From Picochlorum sp. 'celeri' (Eukaryota; Chlorophyta; Trebouxiophyceae), in NCBI GenBank assembly GCA_010909725.1, contig JAACMV010000004.1, forward strand, positions 434,001-498,000: 64,000 bases of DNA. Direction: 5' to 3'. The position numbers and the translations under genes were made by a program. The notes below the pieces were generated by a model. The model worked only from the letters and a program-made list of their open reading frames with translations, was not told the DNA's origin and searched no databases. Below are positions 61,790 through 64,000 of the stretch, one piece after another. How positions within the stretch are numbered: position 1 is the stretch's first letter; the number at the start of each line of letters is the position of its first letter.

Positions 61790-64000
61790 ATGCAAGGACT
61801 TGGAATGAACACTAGAATCGGTGGGCAGAAAAGCGTGGCTGCGCAGAAGGGATTCCAAGTTGGAACTCCTCTGTCGTACCAGGCACGCGCTAGAGTCTCT
61901 TTCGGCCGCCATACGATGACTGTGAGAGCAGAAAAGGTATGTTGAATCGTGCATTGTGCTATACATGGCCCTCCGTTGGAGGAGCGCATGGAAGTCTCTA
62001 GAATGTTCTCGTAGGAGATTCCAGAAGCATCGAGCGACATCGCTCAATTCCGCATCGTATGCCTCAATACTGGTAGTATATGAGTATAGTATCTCACAAT
62101 GAGGGTGTGTTTGATGTAGGTGGTGGGAATTGATTTGGGTACCACAAACTCTGCTGTGGCTGCCATGGAGGGAGGAAAGCCAACCATCATCACCAATGCT
62201 GAGGGTGGTAGAACAACTCCATCTGTGGTTGCATACAGTAAGAATGGAGACCGCTTGGTGGGACAGATTGCAAAGCGTCAGGCTGTGGTGAACCCAGAGG
62301 ATACATTCTTCTCTGTGAAGCGTTTCATTGGACGCAAGATGGGTGAAGTGAAGGAAGAGTCCACCCAGGTTCCATACAAGGTGAATGCTGACTCAAACGG
62401 AAATGTGAAGATTGTGTCTGGAAATGCTGGAAAGGAATTTGCCCCAGAGGAAATTTCTGCTACAGTGCTTAGAAAGCTGTCCGAGGATGCTGCCAAGTTC
62501 TTGGGAGACTCTGTTGGAAAGGCTGTGATTACTGTCCCAGCTTACTTTAATGATTCTCAGAGACAGGCTACGAAGGATGCTGGTAAGATTGCTGGTTTGG
62601 AAGTGCTTCGTATTATCAACGAGCCTACTGCTGCATCTTTGGCCTATGGTCTTGATAAGAAGTCCAACGAAACCATCCTTGTCTTTGATTTGGGAGGTGG
62701 AACGTTTGATGTGTCTGTTCTCGAGGTCGGAGATGGTGTCTTTGAGGTGTTGTCCACTTCCGGAGATACCCACTTGGGAGGAGATGACTTTGATAAGCGT
62801 ATTGTTGACTGGCTGGCTGACGAGTTCAAGAAGACTGAGGGCATTGATTTGAGAAGTGACCGTCAGGCTCTGCAGCGCCTCACAGAGGCTGCTGAGAAGG
62901 CAAAGATTGAGCTTTCCTCTACCTCTCAGACCTCCATCTCCCTTCCATTCATCACAGCAACTGCTGAGGGACCAAAGCACATCGACACAACCTTGACTCG
63001 TGCACAGTTTGAACAGTTGGCTTCTGATTTGTTGACCCGCTGCAAGGTGCCAGTTGAAGCAGCCCTCAAGGATGCCAAGCTTTCAATGAGCGACCTTGAT
63101 GAAATCATCTTAGTAGGAGGATCCACCCGTATCCCATCTGTTGTGGATCTTGTGGAGAAAATGACTGGAAAGAAGGCCAACATGACTGTCAACCCAGATG
63201 AGGTGGTTGCTCTTGGAGCTGCTGTCCAAGGAGGTGTGTTGGCTGGAGAGGTATCCGACATTGTCTTGTTGGATGTCACACCACTGTCCCTTGGATTGGA
63301 AACTCTTGGAGGAGTCTCCACAAAGGTTATCCCAAGAAATACAACCCTTCCAACATCCAAGACAGAAACCTTCTCCACTGCTGCTGATAACCAGTCATCA
63401 GTCGAGATTAACGTTCTTCAGGGAGAGCGTGAGTTTGCCAAGGATAACAAGTCTTTGGGTACATTTAGATTGGATGGTATTCCACCAGCCCCACGTGGAG
63501 TTCCACAGATTGAAGTGAAGTTTGATATTGATGCCAACGGAATCCTTTCTGTGAGTGCCACAGACAAGGGAACAGGAAAGCAGCAAGACATCAAGATCAC
63601 TGGAGCATCTACCCTGCCCTCTGATGAGGTCGACCGCATGGTCCAGAACGCTGAGCAGTTTGCTGATGAAGACAAGAAGCGCAGAGAGCTTGTTGATGCC
63701 AAGAACCAGGCCGACTCTGTTGTCTACCAGACAGAGAAGCAATTGTCAGAGTTTGATGACAAGCTCCCACAGGAGATCAAGGACAAGGTGAATGCCAAGC
63801 TTACTGAGGTGAAGGATGCCATTCCATCCGATGACGCAGAGAAAATCAATGCAGCTGTCGAAAGTCTTCAGAAGGAAGTCATGGAGATGGGACAGGCCGT
63901 GTATAGCCAGGCTGGAGCTGCCGCAGGAGCTGAGGGAGCTGCCCCAGGAGGAGACGCTGGAGCTGCCGGAGCTGCTGGAGGAGATGATGATGTCATCGAT
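61790..64000 (+). CDS. Plastid stromal HSP70 (DnaK type), 3' end outside window
   Basis: Exon 1 (61790-61936, 49 codons) and exon 2 (62120 to the window end) join in phase 0 across a 183-nt GTATGT...TGTAG intron; 676 residues are visible. Exon 1 is a transit peptide ([20 protein letters not shown]...TVRAEK) without acids until its end and without a signal peptide. Exon 2 starts [14 protein letters not shown] and has the ATPase signatures [19 protein letters not shown] and [12 protein letters not shown], and the substrate domain [16 protein letters not shown]. The chain is near its end (GGDDDVID), so few codons are missing. It folds and pulls in imported plastid proteins. Cyanobacterial DnaK-like sequence supports a plastid origin. 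Confidence 0.95.

Noticed and set aside
1..64000. Transposons, CRISPR arrays, integrases or prophage genes
   Set aside because: I looked for reverse transcriptase, transposase and integrase motifs and for regular repeat-spacer arrays, and found none.

Overview
This window is nuclear DNA of a compact, intron-poor but clearly spliced eukaryotic genome, most likely a unicellular alga of the green lineage. I count 39 protein genes in 64 kb. Most have 0-3 short introns, mainly 60-110 nt (the longest 284), with GTATGT, GTACGT, GTGAGT or GTGCGT donors and TGCAG or TTCAG acceptors. The green-alga call is an inference. It rests on a nuclear-encoded plastid DnaK-type HSP70 with a simple transit peptide and no signal peptide, the chloroplast Holliday-junction resolvase MOC1, a Toc34-type import GTPase, an AKR2-like protein, an FdC2-like ferredoxin, a pTAC5-like protein, and a starch-type phosphatase-like/CBM48 protein. 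Red algae and glaucophytes usually keep dnaK on the plastid genome. I could not name the species. I saw no transposons, rRNA, convincing tRNA or CRISPR arrays.

Layout. 1-9.2 kb: a mitochondrial carrier (cut by the window edge), a GCFC/ILP1 splicing factor, MOC1, a cis-prenyltransferase, a plastid methyltransferase and a two-domain universal stress protein. 9.3-18 kb: a secreted alpha/beta hydrolase, a DUF952 protein, a 2OG-Fe(II) oxygenase, a polyQ protein, an orphan BtuF-like binding protein, lysyl-tRNA synthetase and UFM1. 18.2-28.4 kb: a fused oxalate-CoA ligase/oxalyl-CoA decarboxylase, a RAMA-domain protein, a pTAC5-like protein, a PRA1 protein, a phosphopantetheinyl transferase and URM1. 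28.6-38.5 kb: a palindrome/G-tract cluster, two tandem GH16 glucanase-like genes, a large FHA-repeat-PHD protein, a RING-CH protein and a pseudophosphatase-CBM48 protein. 38.8-47.2 kb: a vanadium haloperoxidase-like protein, a plastid HNH endonuclease, an FdC2-like ferredoxin, an AKR2-like protein and two secreted proteins. 47.3-64 kb: Toc34, LSm4, a caprin-like protein, SERCA, S-adenosylmethionine synthetase, an unknown acidic protein, archease, a LysM protein and plastid HSP70 (cut by the window end).

Genes alternate strand. Many pairs share short divergent promoters (130-450 bp) or converge with 6-140 bp between stop codons, so transcript ends probably overlap. Functional themes are plastid biogenesis (MOC1, HNH, Toc34, AKR2-like, HSP70, ferredoxin, pTAC5-like), ubiquitin-like modifiers (UFM1, URM1), RNA processing (GCFC, LSm4, archease, LysRS) and secreted or wall-active proteins (two GH16, haloperoxidase, hydrolase, beta-propeller).

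The most notable single locus is the oxalate gene. One spliced frame of 1114 codons joins the two successive enzymes that turn oxalate into formyl-CoA and CO2.
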